From: Sequoia sempervirens
Lineage: Eukaryota > Streptophyta > Pinopsida > Cupressales > Cupressaceae
Direction: 5' to 3'
Assembly: GCA_007258455.2 (NCBI GenBank)
Contig: VDFB02000001.1
Span: forward strand, 10,543,755 to 10,607,754
DNA: 64,000 nt
Shown: positions 1 to 12,194 of the stretch, in pieces
How positions within the stretch are numbered: the first letter of the stretch is position 1
Layout: each line of letters opens with the position of its first letter
Program-made: the position numbers and the translations under genes
The notes under the pieces: generated by a model
Told to the model about the DNA's origin: nothing
The model's input: only the letters and a program-made list of their open reading frames with translations
The model's database searches: none

Positions 1-1970
1 CTCAAGCAAGTGATGAAGAGATTAGGGCGAAAAACTTGCAGATAAAAAGAGCCAAACAAAATCAATGGAGGAGATTGAAGACCCAAACCCAGCCTCATCC
101 TCACCGTCCCTTGCCAAATCGTGATCTCAAAGTGCACACAAGTTAATTTTGGCGAGATATCAAGATTGTGCCACGTGGATATGGTAGGTTCGGGTGAAGC
201 CTCCGTTGAGTAAATTCCTTTTTATGTGCAAGGTAAACAATTTATAAAGAGGCCGATAAACTTTAAAGTTTAAAAGATTCAATTCAAAAACATTTAAAAT
301 TAAATGTTTAAAGAGAAAATACAAAGGGGCCCTAGACAATATTTGAATGCTCTTGTATTTTAAAGATATAGTGGAGACATTAAAAGGATAAAATGCTCTG
401 TAGATAGAATGGGTAATTAAATATTTTATTCTTAGAATCAAAGATGCAGTTTGGTGCACAAGTAAAATGTTCTAGCCTAGGGAGTAAATAAATATTTGAA
501 ATGAAATATTTTGTGTACACAGGGTAAATATTTTGTTTGCTTAGGTGAAAGTGAAGCACAGTTAATTAAAAGGTAAAGGCTTTTATCAAATTTTTTGATG
601 AGCTAATATTTCAAATGTTGTTGGACAGATTTAAGAGACATGGGTAAAGTGTTTTGCATCAACAAATATTTCAGATGAAATATTCAAAATACTTTATGCA
701 TGTGAAATATTATGTGCTAGAAAATAAGATGAGGAAAATATTTTAAATGGCACATGGAGAAAGTGAATAAAATATTCACTTTAATTTTTATTTGCTGAGG
801 GAAGGATATTTTACTTGGCTGGAAAGTAAAACATAATGTGCAACAAAACAAAGAGCAGAGGCAGAGTTCTCACGAGAATTTCACAGCTAGGTAAAATCAA
901 GAGATTTTTGCATGGAAATTTTTTCTGTTGAAGAACAACACACATCAAAGGCAGATTTGGAGGAAAAGTCTTTTGCAGAGAGAGGAGAGAGGCTTTTCTT
1001 TTGTTGATCAATGGTGAAGAGGTTTCCAAATGGCATCTTTGGATCAGCTTGAGGGCTTCTAATGGATACTTCTATTCTTCTTTTTCTTATCTTCTCTTCT
1101 CATTATTCAGGGTTCTGAGGTTTTGTATGGGGCTAGGTAGATAGAAAATGCTAAGTCTGAGTCATTTCTTGAGTTTGTAAGCTGTAATTTTTTATTTTAT
1201 GAGAAAATACAACTAGTTTATGCTAATAAATCATGAAAGTGTGTGCACATTCATGAATATCTTCAAATTGTCTCCATACTTGTATAGTTTAATCATATGA
1301 ATTCAATAATACAAAGTATCTTTGAGTTTTTCATCTCAAATTTCATGAGATTGTGTTATTTGTTTATGGGTCTATTTCAAAGAAATGGTTAAATACTTTG
1401 AGCAAATAACCAATTATTTCAAGTGTGCAGGTTGGATTTGGTAAGGAGATTTTGATTGATAACAAAAGTGGTATTGTTGGTGTAAGAAACTAACAGTTGA
1501 TGCAAGGCATTAACAACTTAAATCCACTGGTTGAATGTCATTTGTTGATGAATTCTTTTTATGTGTTTGACTCAATGGCCCAAAATTAGGCACTAATTTA
1601 TGTTATAGCTTAGTGCATCTCATAAACGTTTTATAAATTCAAAATCATTTTAAATCCCTATGTGTTGTAGTTATCTCTTGCTCCAAATAGTTGATATTAT
1701 TGATGAACAACCAATTCTATTCGGTATTATCCTATTATATTGAGCTATTAAATGAGATTATCTATTGTTGTTAATGTTGTTTATAATAATGGTGCTGAGG
1801 TTTTTAACGCATTAAGGGATCACCCTCTCGGGTCTTGTAGAGCCCAAAGAGTAGGAGGTCTTTTAAATCCTCATCAGTTGGTCTAGGTCCTTCGAGTTTC
1901 CCTTGATTGGAATTGGCAATTCCATAGGTAGATTAGAAGACCAACCTGGTTATAGTAAAAACAACCAACA
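1..1970 (+). repeat. Element A 5' LTR (3' portion only)
   Basis: This stretch is repeated almost colinearly at about 9384-11349, with roughly nine in ten bases identical by eye. The left copy is cut by the window edge. It ends in CCAACA at 1970, directly before a primer-binding site, so it is the 3' part of the 5' LTR. It contains no supported gene; the short frames on either strand are not conserved as proteins. The divergence between the two copies indicates an old insertion. Confidence 0.8.
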
Positions 1971-1973
1971 AAA

Positions 1974-2002
1974 TGGCGACTCTACGGGGGATAAATTTGA
2001 AT
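1974..2002 (+). other. Primer-binding site of element A (tRNA-Arg type)
   Basis: The sequence starts TGGCGACTC three bases after the LTR end and continues through a GGGGGAT run to GAATCTC. This matches the reverse complement of the 3' end of a plant tRNA-Arg (acceptor stem, then part of the T arm), allowing several mismatches. tRNA-Arg priming is known for Ogre/Tat-type Ty3 elements. The tRNA identity is from recalled sequence and was not searched. Confidence 0.65.
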
Positions 2003-2646
2003 CTCCGAGTGTAGATTGCTTAGTTACAAAGTCATATTATTTTTTTCCATTATGAATTTAGTTCAAATAATGAAGGATTTCAAGCCTGGAGAGATAATTG
2101 TTGCAGTGAACCTGATTATTTTATGATCTGTGGTGCTCTGCTAGTGAAAGGAACTCAAAAAGAAAATTACATGTGAAAGAACTTCCTGTTGTTCGAAGTT
2201 CAGTCCTCTACAAAGAGAGGTGGTGACTCTATTACAAGAACCTGATGAAGAGGTGAATATAGTTCTAGATCTATAATTAGAAGACAATTTGTTGTAGCTG
2301 CAACATTTCCAGGTATTCTTCATTCTTGGTTTTCAAGAAAATTGTATATGAAAACCATATTTGAACATCTTAGAATAAACCTTGCTTCCCTATTGAGTGA
2401 TTAGCACTAAAAGAGGGAAAGGAACATTATATTTAGTTTGCATACTTCTGAATTGTAATTTGCAGCTTATGTATTATGCTGGAAAAATATGTTAGTTTTT
2501 AAGTTTTCCTATTAAATAGATCTTAGGCATAGATGCATTTGCATTATGTATTGTAACATTCTAAGATCATGATAAAAGCTAGACATAGGGAAAATAAATG
2601 ATCAACTTTAGAGTTGATATGTGAATTGTACAAGAGGCATGTTAAA
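2003..2646 (+). other. Untranslated leader of element A
   Basis: This lies between the primer site and the first in-frame ATG of the gag frame. An in-frame stop at 2599-2601 bounds the frame on its upstream side. No conserved reading frame is seen. Confidence 0.5.
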
Positions 2647-5600
2647 ATGCTTCAATATATGCAACCTAGTATGGTTCCGGATGGAACCATGGTTTGTGAT
2701 CAATCCCAGCCAGATGGTCAAAGAAGTTTCAGCACTGGAAGTTACAAAGCCATCAATTTCAATGGAATTATTGGTGACCAAAATGGCATTCCAAGGTGAA
2801 TCCATAATAGTGGTTTACAATTTGATGGAGGAAGGAAAACTAAGAAAAAATGACCCCATGGCAAAAAAAATGGTTTTAGGGGTTCAAATGAACCTACAAG
2901 TTCGATTGAACCTAAAAAGGGTTCGACTAAACTAAGGTTCGAGCAAACCCATTAATTACTAGGCCCACATTTCCCGCCCAAAAAACAAAAGAAAAATGCA
3001 TATTGAAGGGGGTTCGCTAGAACACCCCTGGTTCTAGCAAACCCCCCTTTTACTTGATTTTTTACCTTGTTCACAAAAAAAACCTAATTTTTTACGCTTT
3101 GAAGCTCAAGTTGAGGATGAAAATGGAGGAGTTTTCACAAACCCAACTGGAATCAGGTAGTCCTCATAATGAGCTATCCAATGAATATAATTTTAATATG
3201 TTTTGATTTTATTATGTATTTGTGTTTTTAGTTTTATTTAACATAGGTTTTTCATCGAAAATGAAGGTCTTCGTTCTGCACATGTGGAAAATAGCAAATT
3301 ATCAAAACAAAACAAAATTAAATATGAGTGCACCAGATATTGAAGTCCTTGATCCAACAAAAAGAAAAAATTGAATTTTGATATATACAAAAAAAATTAT
3401 GCGTTATACGGTCGCGCTATGTCTGAGTTGTAATTGGTTTGACATCAAAACTTGATTAAAGAAAAAATATTCAATACAAAGCTATCTAACCAAGTTGAAG
3501 CACTAGATATCGGAGTTACAAATCTAAATTTGAAAGAATTAGAATTTTATCCTTCATGGAAAAAAAGTTATGCATTATATGGTGTGTGTCACTTTTTAAA
3601 AATGTTGTTTTTTGAAAAAAACCAATTTTCGTGGGAGATGGAAAAAGAAGTGCAATCTGATTCCAATTTTTTTGAAAATAATATTTTTAGAATTGACAGG
3701 AAAAATGTGATGAGACTCTAGTTTGCATCATCCTCAAATTCCTTACAGTTTACCCACTATAGGTGCCCAAATGTGAAGATTTAGTTAAAAATAATAATTT
3801 CAGTGTCCAGTTTGGCCAAAAATTGTAAACCACTATTGTGGGATCACCCTCCAGCTAAAGTCATAAATAAGTTACCAAGATTCACCGGTGACAAGTCTGA
3901 ATCAACAAATAGACATCTCCAAGAATTTAGTAATGTGATGGAAGATTATGAGGTTGATATAAATGAGGATGTGATCATGAGACTATTTGTTCAGTCCTTA
4001 AGAGGAGATGCAAGGGAATGGTTCTCCTATTTGCCAACTTCCTCTATTTATTCATGGGAAGAGTTTAAGGTAGTATTCCTAGAGCAATTTCGAGAAAGCA
4101 TTGACCCTATTTTGATAAGGAAAAGGTTCATGAACATGGAGAAAGGAAAAGATGAATTCGTCCTGTCTTTTTACCTCATATTTTCAAAGATCATAAGAGA
4201 GATTCCTGAAGACATAAGAACAAATGATGTTGAATGTTTGGTCGTGTACTTGGGAGTATTTTACAAGAAGTTTAGTTTCTTATTGAGAGACAAATATCCT
4301 ACAACCTTGCACCAAGCATATCAAATTGCTATGGATATTGAGAACAATTTAAGATACTCAATGATGAAAGGACATAGGGTTGTGAGTGTTGGTCATCCCA
4401 ATACATCTCATGAATATAGAACACATGGAGAAAATAATAGAAGTGCTTGTCAAGATGCTAATTTTTCTACTCTGATCTCTCCATCATCACAACATGCAAA
4501 TCATAATGAGCTTCATGCTAAATGTCATCAAGATTTGAGCAATGATGATCAATCATCTGTTGTTCAAGGACCGTCTCAAATGAAAAGACTCAAAGGAGAT
4601 TCATTACATGATTTATTTTCAAGGTTTTTGAATGCTTTGTTGAAGATTCCCACAAACTTCAGACCTGAAGATTTAGTGTGCATTGACTTGTTTTGTCAGA
4701 TCTGTGAGTCTGGGCTAAGTACTTTGCCAAAGAAGTTGAAGCCTCGTAGCTTGAATCAATTACTTAATCATGCACAAAAGGTGATGTCTCAAACTAAAGA
4801 TTGCAGTTGTCTTATTGAAGAAATTTAGAACATGATACACAAAAATGAAAAGAGTGTTTCAAAAAATGAAGATATCTACTGTATGAATGAGTATGTTGAT
4901 TGTAATCAGCTCACAATCAGCACATGTGTAGATCCTTGCAGCAATGATGATGATGAAGGTACATGGTATGATGAGAAGATAGATATGCATGCACATTTTT
5001 CTTGCAATATCTTGGCTGATGAAGAAATAGAAGAGATGCAAAGCATCATTCCATGTTAGATTTTGGTTGGTGGAGATAATGCAATTGATGATGACATCTC
5101 ATCATAGATTAGTGATCAAAACATTGAAGACAAAAGTTCAAGCACTTATTTTGCAGAATCTGAGCTTGGTTCATGTAGTGATGAGACTTCTTGTGATGAG
5201 GATGATGATGAAAGTCAAACTGATTGCTCTTCTATTGATTACAATTTCTCTTATGAAGATGATATGGAGATACTTTCTTCACATGAAGATTGCAACGACA
5301 TGAATTCTCATGAAATCACTTGTCCACAAGTGAATGATCCAATTGCATTTGATGCAAACTCATAATGTAGTTCAGGTTTGACATCATTGGGGCATGTCGA
5401 TTCTGTTAATGGTGAAGAATTTGAGGACAAACATATGTGAGTTCAATTTGTTGATCCTGAATGTAATGTTGAAAGTGATGAAGATGTTGATGAACCCGCT
5501 TATGTCTTTGTTGTTCATGATTGTTTATATGAAGTAGAGATGGAAATGTCATCTCTGCATGAGAATGATGATGAAGTGGACATTGATAAAGGAAGGAATT

Positions 5601-6550
5601 CAGTTTTGAATGATCAAGTTGTGCATCATGGCAATCACATGGATCAAGGATCAGCCTTATTATTCAGTGGCATTGCAAAACCTTCCAGTCAATGTGTGGA
5701 GTAGCCATATGATGCAAATGGCAGTGGATATGAGGTCAGTTAATATGAGATGGAGTATGGGTCTTTCTTTGATGATCTTTCTCGTCTCCATGGTATGCAA
5801 GTGGACATGTTTCCTTTGAATGAAGAATGATTTAATGTGAAAGAGAATGAAAGTTCTAGCTTCATTGCTAATGAACAATTCTTAGGTAATAATGAGTTTT
5901 TGACACATCAATCAATATGCTTCTTAGCTGAAAGTGCACATGAAGCTAATAGTGCACATAAAATTTTCTTTGTTGGTCTTATTACTCCTAAAGATGATAG
6001 CATTGAACATGTTGTGAAGAATCAATGTGAATATATTGGTTTGGGGTCAAATTTTGAATTGTCTGAATCTTTGTTTGAAACATTCCATATGAACTTGCAT
6101 AGTGATCTCAAGAATGAATCTGATATCATGTGTGAAAATAAGATAGAAAGCAGTGTCTATGCATTGGATGTTGACCCTTTTGCTGAATGTCATGATCTGA
6201 ATGGAGGTGAAAGTACTTTTGGTGTTGATAAGTTTAATTTGAAGAATGTTGAAACACATGACAATGTTTTTGGGCTGTGGTGTTTGAATGAAGACAAACT
6301 GACCTATGATGTAGTTCAATTAGAGGAGTTTCAAATGTTTGAGCAATCTTTGCTTAGCACACAAAAGGATTGCATATTGTTTTTTAATCATGATATCTCC
6401 CCAGAGCATGATCATTATGAGGGGGTTAGTGAATGTGGTCTTGATCACTATCCTCTCATGTTGCCACCTGATATAAAATCAGACAGTGAAGAGAGTGTCA
6501 ATGATGTGCCCTATGTCATTTGGCTGCCATGTGATGACAAAGTTGAATAG
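2647..6550 (+). pseudogene. Element A gag fused to a long acidic tail (decayed, interrupted)
   Basis: The frame opens at ATG 2647, is interrupted by a DNA transposon (2794-3849 plus a 4-bp duplication) and resumes in the matching frame at 3854. It then stays in that one frame to 6550, with eight in-frame stops (4826, 5057, 5105, 5363, 5438, 5702, 5741, 5828) and no frameshift that I can see. The part at about 3900-4370 is a retrotransposon gag (capsid) domain: it has the MRLFVQSLRGDAREWF motif and a following SWEEFK segment typical of Ty3/gypsy gag. The remaining 600 or so codons are rich in Asp, Glu, Asn, Ser and His and match no family I recognise. No protease, RT, RNase H or integrase follows before the 3' LTR, so the element was probably mobilised in trans. 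The intact length would be about 950 residues, long for a gag alone. Confidence 0.75.
2794..3849 (+). mobile_element. T4-a: TIR DNA transposon, 1056 bp, 4-bp TSD TCCA
   Basis: The left end (AGGTGAATCCATAATAGTGG, then TTTACAATT) is the inverted complement of the right end, which finishes ATTGTGGGATCACCC. The flanks TCCA at 2790-2793 and 3850-3853 are a perfect 4-bp target duplication. Excision with one duplicate joins the two halves of the element A gag frame, which confirms both boundaries. The left subterminal part (2880-3050) carries several GGTTCG/GAACC-type palindromes. The interior has only short open frames, the longest at 3452-3721 (89 codons, unrecognised); no transposase is visible, so it is non-autonomous. 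Confidence 0.85.
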
Positions 6551-6867
6551 AGAGCAAGTTTCCACTTGCATGAAGGTAGCTTGATACTTGTGTTTGCAAG
6601 GGTGCAATCACCCATCTTGTTATGGTTTGACAGAGGCAAGCATGAGTTGAGGGAGATCAGTTCCTTTTACAGAATTGTGTTTGACAAAGGTAAATGCTAA
6701 CTCCCCTTTTTCATTTGGTGGCTTGGTGTCACCAGATGAAGTTGAAAAGGAAGAAAGAATAAAGGAGCAGTTTAAGGACACCTGATGGACTTAGTATTTG
6801 GTCTACTCCCCAGAGATCTGGAATCTTTCTATGCCCACAGGGGGCATACATCCCTAGTCGGAGCCAC
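6551..6867 (+). other. Element A 3' untranslated region
   Basis: No conserved frame occurs between the stop of the acidic reading frame and the inferred LTR start. It contains a purine-rich stretch (about 6738-6776) and a GGGGGCA run near 6839. Either could derive from a polypurine tract, but neither directly abuts the LTR start. Confidence 0.4.
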
Positions 6868-9800
6868 TGTTGGCACTCTCAAATTTTGCAAATTTGAGAT
6901 TCCTATATCAAAAAAATTTCCTCTGCACTTTCAGAAGTGCACCTAATGAACTTGCCTGAATGACCTACCTTGGAGGGTCATAATTTGAAGCCCATTGATT
7001 TCTAAGCAAAACCCCTTTACACACTCACTCATGTGTCCTATGTGAGTAGGCATGTCAATTTCCAGCTTCTCATGATGGTTTTGTTAGTGTTTTGAAAAGT
7101 GAAGCTGGAGGGTATTGGAACTTTTTTGTTGTTTGCAAACTTTCAATTTTGCAAAGTAGCCTCCCGTTTGAGCTTGCATTTTGCAACTAGTTGACTGTAA
7201 AGAGAAAATGAATATTGTTTTGCATTCTCTATACCAAGATGAGCTCACATGCCATCTTTCAGGACCTCATGAGTTGATTTGCTATTTTTTGTAGATCAAA
7301 ACCAAATGAAATTTCTTCAGTTTTGCATTGTAACCTTTCCGAGAGGTCAACTTTGATCGTCAACATATTGTGCCTGAAGATGATTCAATTTAATTCCTCT
7401 TGCACACGTGTTCAGTGCACCAACATGAGCTAATGTGTCTAGTGGAAACTCGCCAAGAGTTGATTTCCTATTTTTGCAAAATGGCAACAGGGTGAATTTT
7501 AATTGGTTTACAACTGTTTGTTACAGAAAGTTCGAGTAAGCAACTTTGACAGTTAATAAATTTTTCCTCATGATTGATTTTTTTGATCCGTCTTTTGCAT
7601 TGTATTCTCGAGACCAATGTCTACATCCTTGCAAGGTTTGATGGCTCCAAGAGGTTGTTTGACTAGCATTCAAAGGCGATTCCAGAGCCCACTTGGCCAG
7701 TTTTCACCATTCTACAAAACTGTCAGAAAATAAGTTTTAGTGAAAACCTAGTTCAAATTTCCACTTTGTGAGCATTCAGAGGTTGTTTATGATTGATTCA
7801 AGGCAAATTTGTTTCAAAACAAAAAAAATTAGTCGGGCCACATGGGGCCCGATATGCTTTGCGCTATTATGATGTTTTAAATGTTGTAAGAATTGAATGA
7901 GAATATATTACCCCTTTTCTTAGTGTTATAAGCTCATAATCCACATACAAGAGGATCTTTATTTGCACATTGAATTCTTCATCCTTTTCACAATATTGGT
8001 GGGCTTCTCCCAAAGGTTGAAGTGTTCTCTTTGATCATGAGAGAATTGGTGAAGAGAAAGATTAAAGCCATTCTTCAATTGGAAATGGACATGTTTCAAA
8101 TGTTCATATTAGTGCAATGGAGGACAATATTGATTGTGATGAAGATGAGGAATGATAGATATGATTTCATTATGGATTATTGGAAGTACTATGACAATGC
8201 AAGGAATTCCTCACTAAGAGTTTTTCTCAGGAGTAGAGCACTCAATGTGATAACCATATTCGGCTAGAGGGAGCTCAAATAATTGCACTTTGTTTCTGAT
8301 TGAATTGCATGTAACTTCAATCCAATTTTCCTAATCACTTGGAGGTATATCTAAAGAGATCAGCTAATGGGCAACCAAAGTGCATGGAGGGAGGACTCAT
8401 TGACAACTGTGCTTATTTTGATTCCTTTTTCAAACTATAGAAGTAGAGCACACACCATACACAATATATTTGTTCAAATGCATTTGAAACTTCAAGGAAA
8501 ATGCAAATGTGAATGGGAATCAAATGTACAAAATGAATGAAGCTCTCAAGCAAATATAATGAAGGTCCCACATCCAATAGTTGCAAAATATGCACAAATG
8601 AATTTGTTGAAAATACCTCTCAAATTTCTAAGGAAATGCAATTTGTAGGTGAAGACTGAGCTCTGATTCTTGAGGCCACATTAGATATAATGTTCTAACA
8701 GGGGATTCATTGAAATGAATGTGTAGTTTCACCAAGTACAAAGGATGGGGAAGGCCAGTGTGTACCAACAACAAATAAATGTGTGGAAAATGCTTTAGTA
8801 ACTTCTGAGCAAATGCTAAGAAAATACAAAGGAGGGTAAGGCAACCAATGAAATAAATATAATCCCATAGAAAACCCATGCCATCATAGCGCATGATAAG
8901 CCACCAAAGTGCAATGTAAAGGGACGTGGATTTGGTGAGAAGGCATTAGAAACCTTCAAGCAAGCACAAAGAATGATGGAAAGACATAGTGGATTTGTTG
9001 ATAAAGTCCCAAAAAATTTCAAGTAAATGCAATTGACAGTGAGAGGTGGAATCAAAAAATACAAAGCAACTTCAAAATGCTCAAAAATACTATGAGGAGG
9101 AGTACTCGATTTAAACAAGAAAGACCCCTAGAGTCAACATGAATAGAAAATGAAATAAAAGCAAAGAATGGAACACCAATATCATGGTAGATCAATGCGC
9201 GCCCAGCAACAGATGAAAATAGAGTTCTCTAAAAGTCTTTAGAAACTCTAGCCAAATGCAATTCAAACAATTCAAATAGGGGTGCAACAGATTTCAAGGA
9301 GGTTTGGGAACTTCCAAACAAATAAATTTATTTGTAGCTTCAATGAAATACCATGAAAGTAAGGGTTGCAGAGAATACTCGAGCTTGAGCAATTGACAAA
9401 GAGATTAGGGCGAAAAACTTGCAGACAAAAAGAGCTAAACAAAATCAATGGAGGAGATTGAAGACCCAAACCCAGCCTCATCCTCATCGTCCTTCACCAA
9501 ATCGTGATCTCAAAGTGCACACGGGTTAATTTTGGCAAGATATCGGGATTGTGCTACATGGATGTGGAAGGTCCAGGTGAAGCCTTTGTTGAGTAAATGC
9601 CTTTTTATGTGCATGGTAAACAATTTATAAAGAGGCCGATAAACTTTAAATTTTAAAAGCTTTAATTCAAAAACATTTAAAATTAAATGTTTAAAGAGAA
9701 AAGTCAAAGGGGCCCCAGACAATATTTGAATGCTCTCATATTTTAAAGATGTAGTGGAGACTTTAAAAGGATAAAGTGCTCCGTAGATAGAAGGGGTAAT

Positions 9801-11349
9801 TAAATATTTTATTCTTAGAATCAAAGATGCAGTTTGGTGCACAAGTAAAATGTTCTAGCCCAGGGAGTAAATAAATATTTCCAATGAAATATTTTGTGTA
9901 CATGTGGTAAAAATTTTGTTTGCTTAGGTGAAAGTGAAGCACAGTTAATTAAAAGGTAAAGGATTTTATCAAATTTCCTGATGAGCCAATATTTCAAATG
10001 TTGTTGGACAAATTTAAGAGACATGGGTAAAGCATTTTGCATGAACAAATATTTCAGATGAAATATTCAAAATACTTTATGCACGTGAAATATTTTTTGC
10101 TAGAAAATAAGATGAGGCAAATATTTTAAATGGCACATGGAGAAAGTGAATAAAATATTCACTTTAATTTTTATTTGTTGAGGGAAGGATATTTTACTTG
10201 GCTAGAAAGTAAAACATAATGTGCAACAAAACAAAGAGCAGAGGCAGAGTTCTCACGAGAATTTCACAGCTGGGTAAAATGAAGAGATTTTCACATGGGC
10301 ATTTTTCTGTTGAAGAACAACACACATCAAAGGTAGATTTGGAGGCAAAGTCTATTGCAGAGAGAGGAGAGAGGCTTTTCTTTTGTTGATCAATGATGAA
10401 GAGGTTTCCAGTTGGCATCTCCAGATCAGCTTTAGGGCTTCTTCTGGATACTTCTATTCTTCTTTTTCTTATCTTCTCTTCTCATTATTCAGGGTTCTAA
10501 GGTTTTGTATGGGGCTGGGTAGATAGAAAATGCTAAGTCTAAGTCATTTCTTGAGTTTGTAAACTGTAATTTTTTATTTCATGTGCAAATACAACCAATT
10601 TATGCTAATAAATCATGAAAGTGTGTGCACATTCATTAATATCTTCAAATTGTCTCCGTACTTGTACAATTTAATCATATGAATTCAATAATACAAAGTA
10701 TCTTTGAGTTTGTCATCTCAAATTTCATGAGATTGTTTTATTTGTTTATGGGTCTATTTCAAAGAAATGGTTAAATACTTTGAGCAGATAACAGTGATTT
10801 TAAGTGTGTAGGTTGGATTTGGTAAGGAGAGTTTGATTGATAACATGAGTGGTATTGTTGGTGTAAGACACTAACAGTTGATGCAAGGGATTAACAACTT
10901 AAATCCACTGGTTGAATGTCATTTGCTGATGAATTCTTTTTATGTGTTTGACTCCATGGCCCAAAATTAGGCACTGATTTATCTTGCAGCTTAGTGCATC
11001 TTAGAAATGTTTTATAAATTGAAAATCATTTTAAATCCCTGTGTTGTAGTTATCTCATGCTCCAAATAGTTGATATTATTGATGAACAACCAATTCTATT
11101 CAGTATTATCCTATTATGTTGAGCTATTAAATGAGATTATATGTTGTTGTTAATGTTGTTTATAATAATGGTGCAGAGGTTGTAAACACATTAAGGGATC
11201 ACCCTCCCGGGTCTTGTAGAGCTCATAGTTTAGGAGGTCTTTAAAATCCTCGTCATTTGGTCTAGGTCCTTCGAGCTGCTCTTGATTGGAATTGGAAATT
11301 CCATAGATAGATTAGATGACCAACCTAGTTACAGTAAAAACAACCAACA
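6868..11349 (+). repeat. Element A 3' LTR, about 4.5 kb
   Basis: The 3' edge is firm: the match to the 5' copy ends at CCAACA (11349), after which T4 sequence begins. The 5' edge is inferred at TGTTGGCAC (6868), because TGTTGG is the perfect inverted complement of the terminal CCAACA. The left LTR is cut by the window, so this edge cannot be checked. The part 9384-11349 is directly confirmed by the repeat at 1-1970. No gene is seen within; the small frames at 8022-9500 are not supported. Confidence 0.6.
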
Positions 11350-12184
11350 CGTTCAAACCCCTAGGGGTTCGTATGAACCCCCCTAATTCCTAATTCTCCA
11401 CTTGAAACACAAAAATAACCAAAAAATTTACGCTTTGAAGCTTAGGTTAAGGATGAAAATGGAGGAGTCTTCACAAACCCAATTTGAATTAGGTAGTCCT
11501 CGGAATGAGCTATCCAATGAATATAATTTTAATATGTTTTGGTTTTATTATGTATTTTTCTTTTTAGTTTTATTAAATATAGGTTTTTCATCAAAAAATG
11601 AAGGTCTTTGTTTTGCACATGTGGAAAAATAGCAGATTATAAAAAAAAAATTTAAAAAATATGAGTGCACCAAATATTGAAGTCTTTGATCCAACAAAAA
11701 AAAAGAATTTTGATATATACAAAAAAAATTATGCGTTATACAGTCGTGCTATGTCTGAATTATAATTGGTTTGACTTCAAAACTTGATAAAAGAAAAAAT
11801 ATTCAATAAAAAACTATCTAACCAAGTGGAAGCATTAGATATCGAAGTTACAAATCTAAATTCGAAAGAATTAGAATTTTATCCTTCATGCAAAAAATGT
11901 TATGCATTATACGGTGTGCATCACATTTTAAAAATGTTGTTTTATGAAATAAACTAGTTTTTGTGGGAGATGGAAAAATAAGTGCAATCTGATTCCACAA
12001 ATTTTGAAAAAAAATATTTTTAGAATCTACATACAAAATGTGACGAGACTAGATAGTTTGCATCATCTTCAAATTCCTCACGGTTTAGCTGCTATAAGTG
12101 GTCGAATGTGAAGATTTAGTTAAAAATAATAATTTCAGTGTCTAGTTTGGCCAAAAATTGTAAACCACTATTGTGGGATCACCC
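11350..12184 (+). mobile_element. T4-b: right part of a T4 transposon split by element A
   Basis: From 11350 the sequence matches the interior of the other T4 copies (GGTTCG-type repeats, then the common body) and ends in the family right terminus ATTGTGGGATCACCC at 12184. Its left part must lie left of the window, beyond the 5' LTR of element A. Element A therefore inserted into this copy. The right flank ATTTCCTTTT reads as chromovirus RT sequence, so T4-b itself sits in the chromovirus. Confidence 0.8.
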
Positions 12185-12194
12185 ATTTCCTTTT

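Noticed and set aside
1974..2002. Remnant tRNA-Arg gene
   Set aside because: The match is antisense, only 3'-terminal, and sits exactly after an LTR, so it is a primer site.
3452..3721. Small T4-encoded protein of 89 codons
   Set aside because: The equivalent frames in the other copies are broken at different points, so there is no evidence of coding. Kept only as a note within the T4-a entry.
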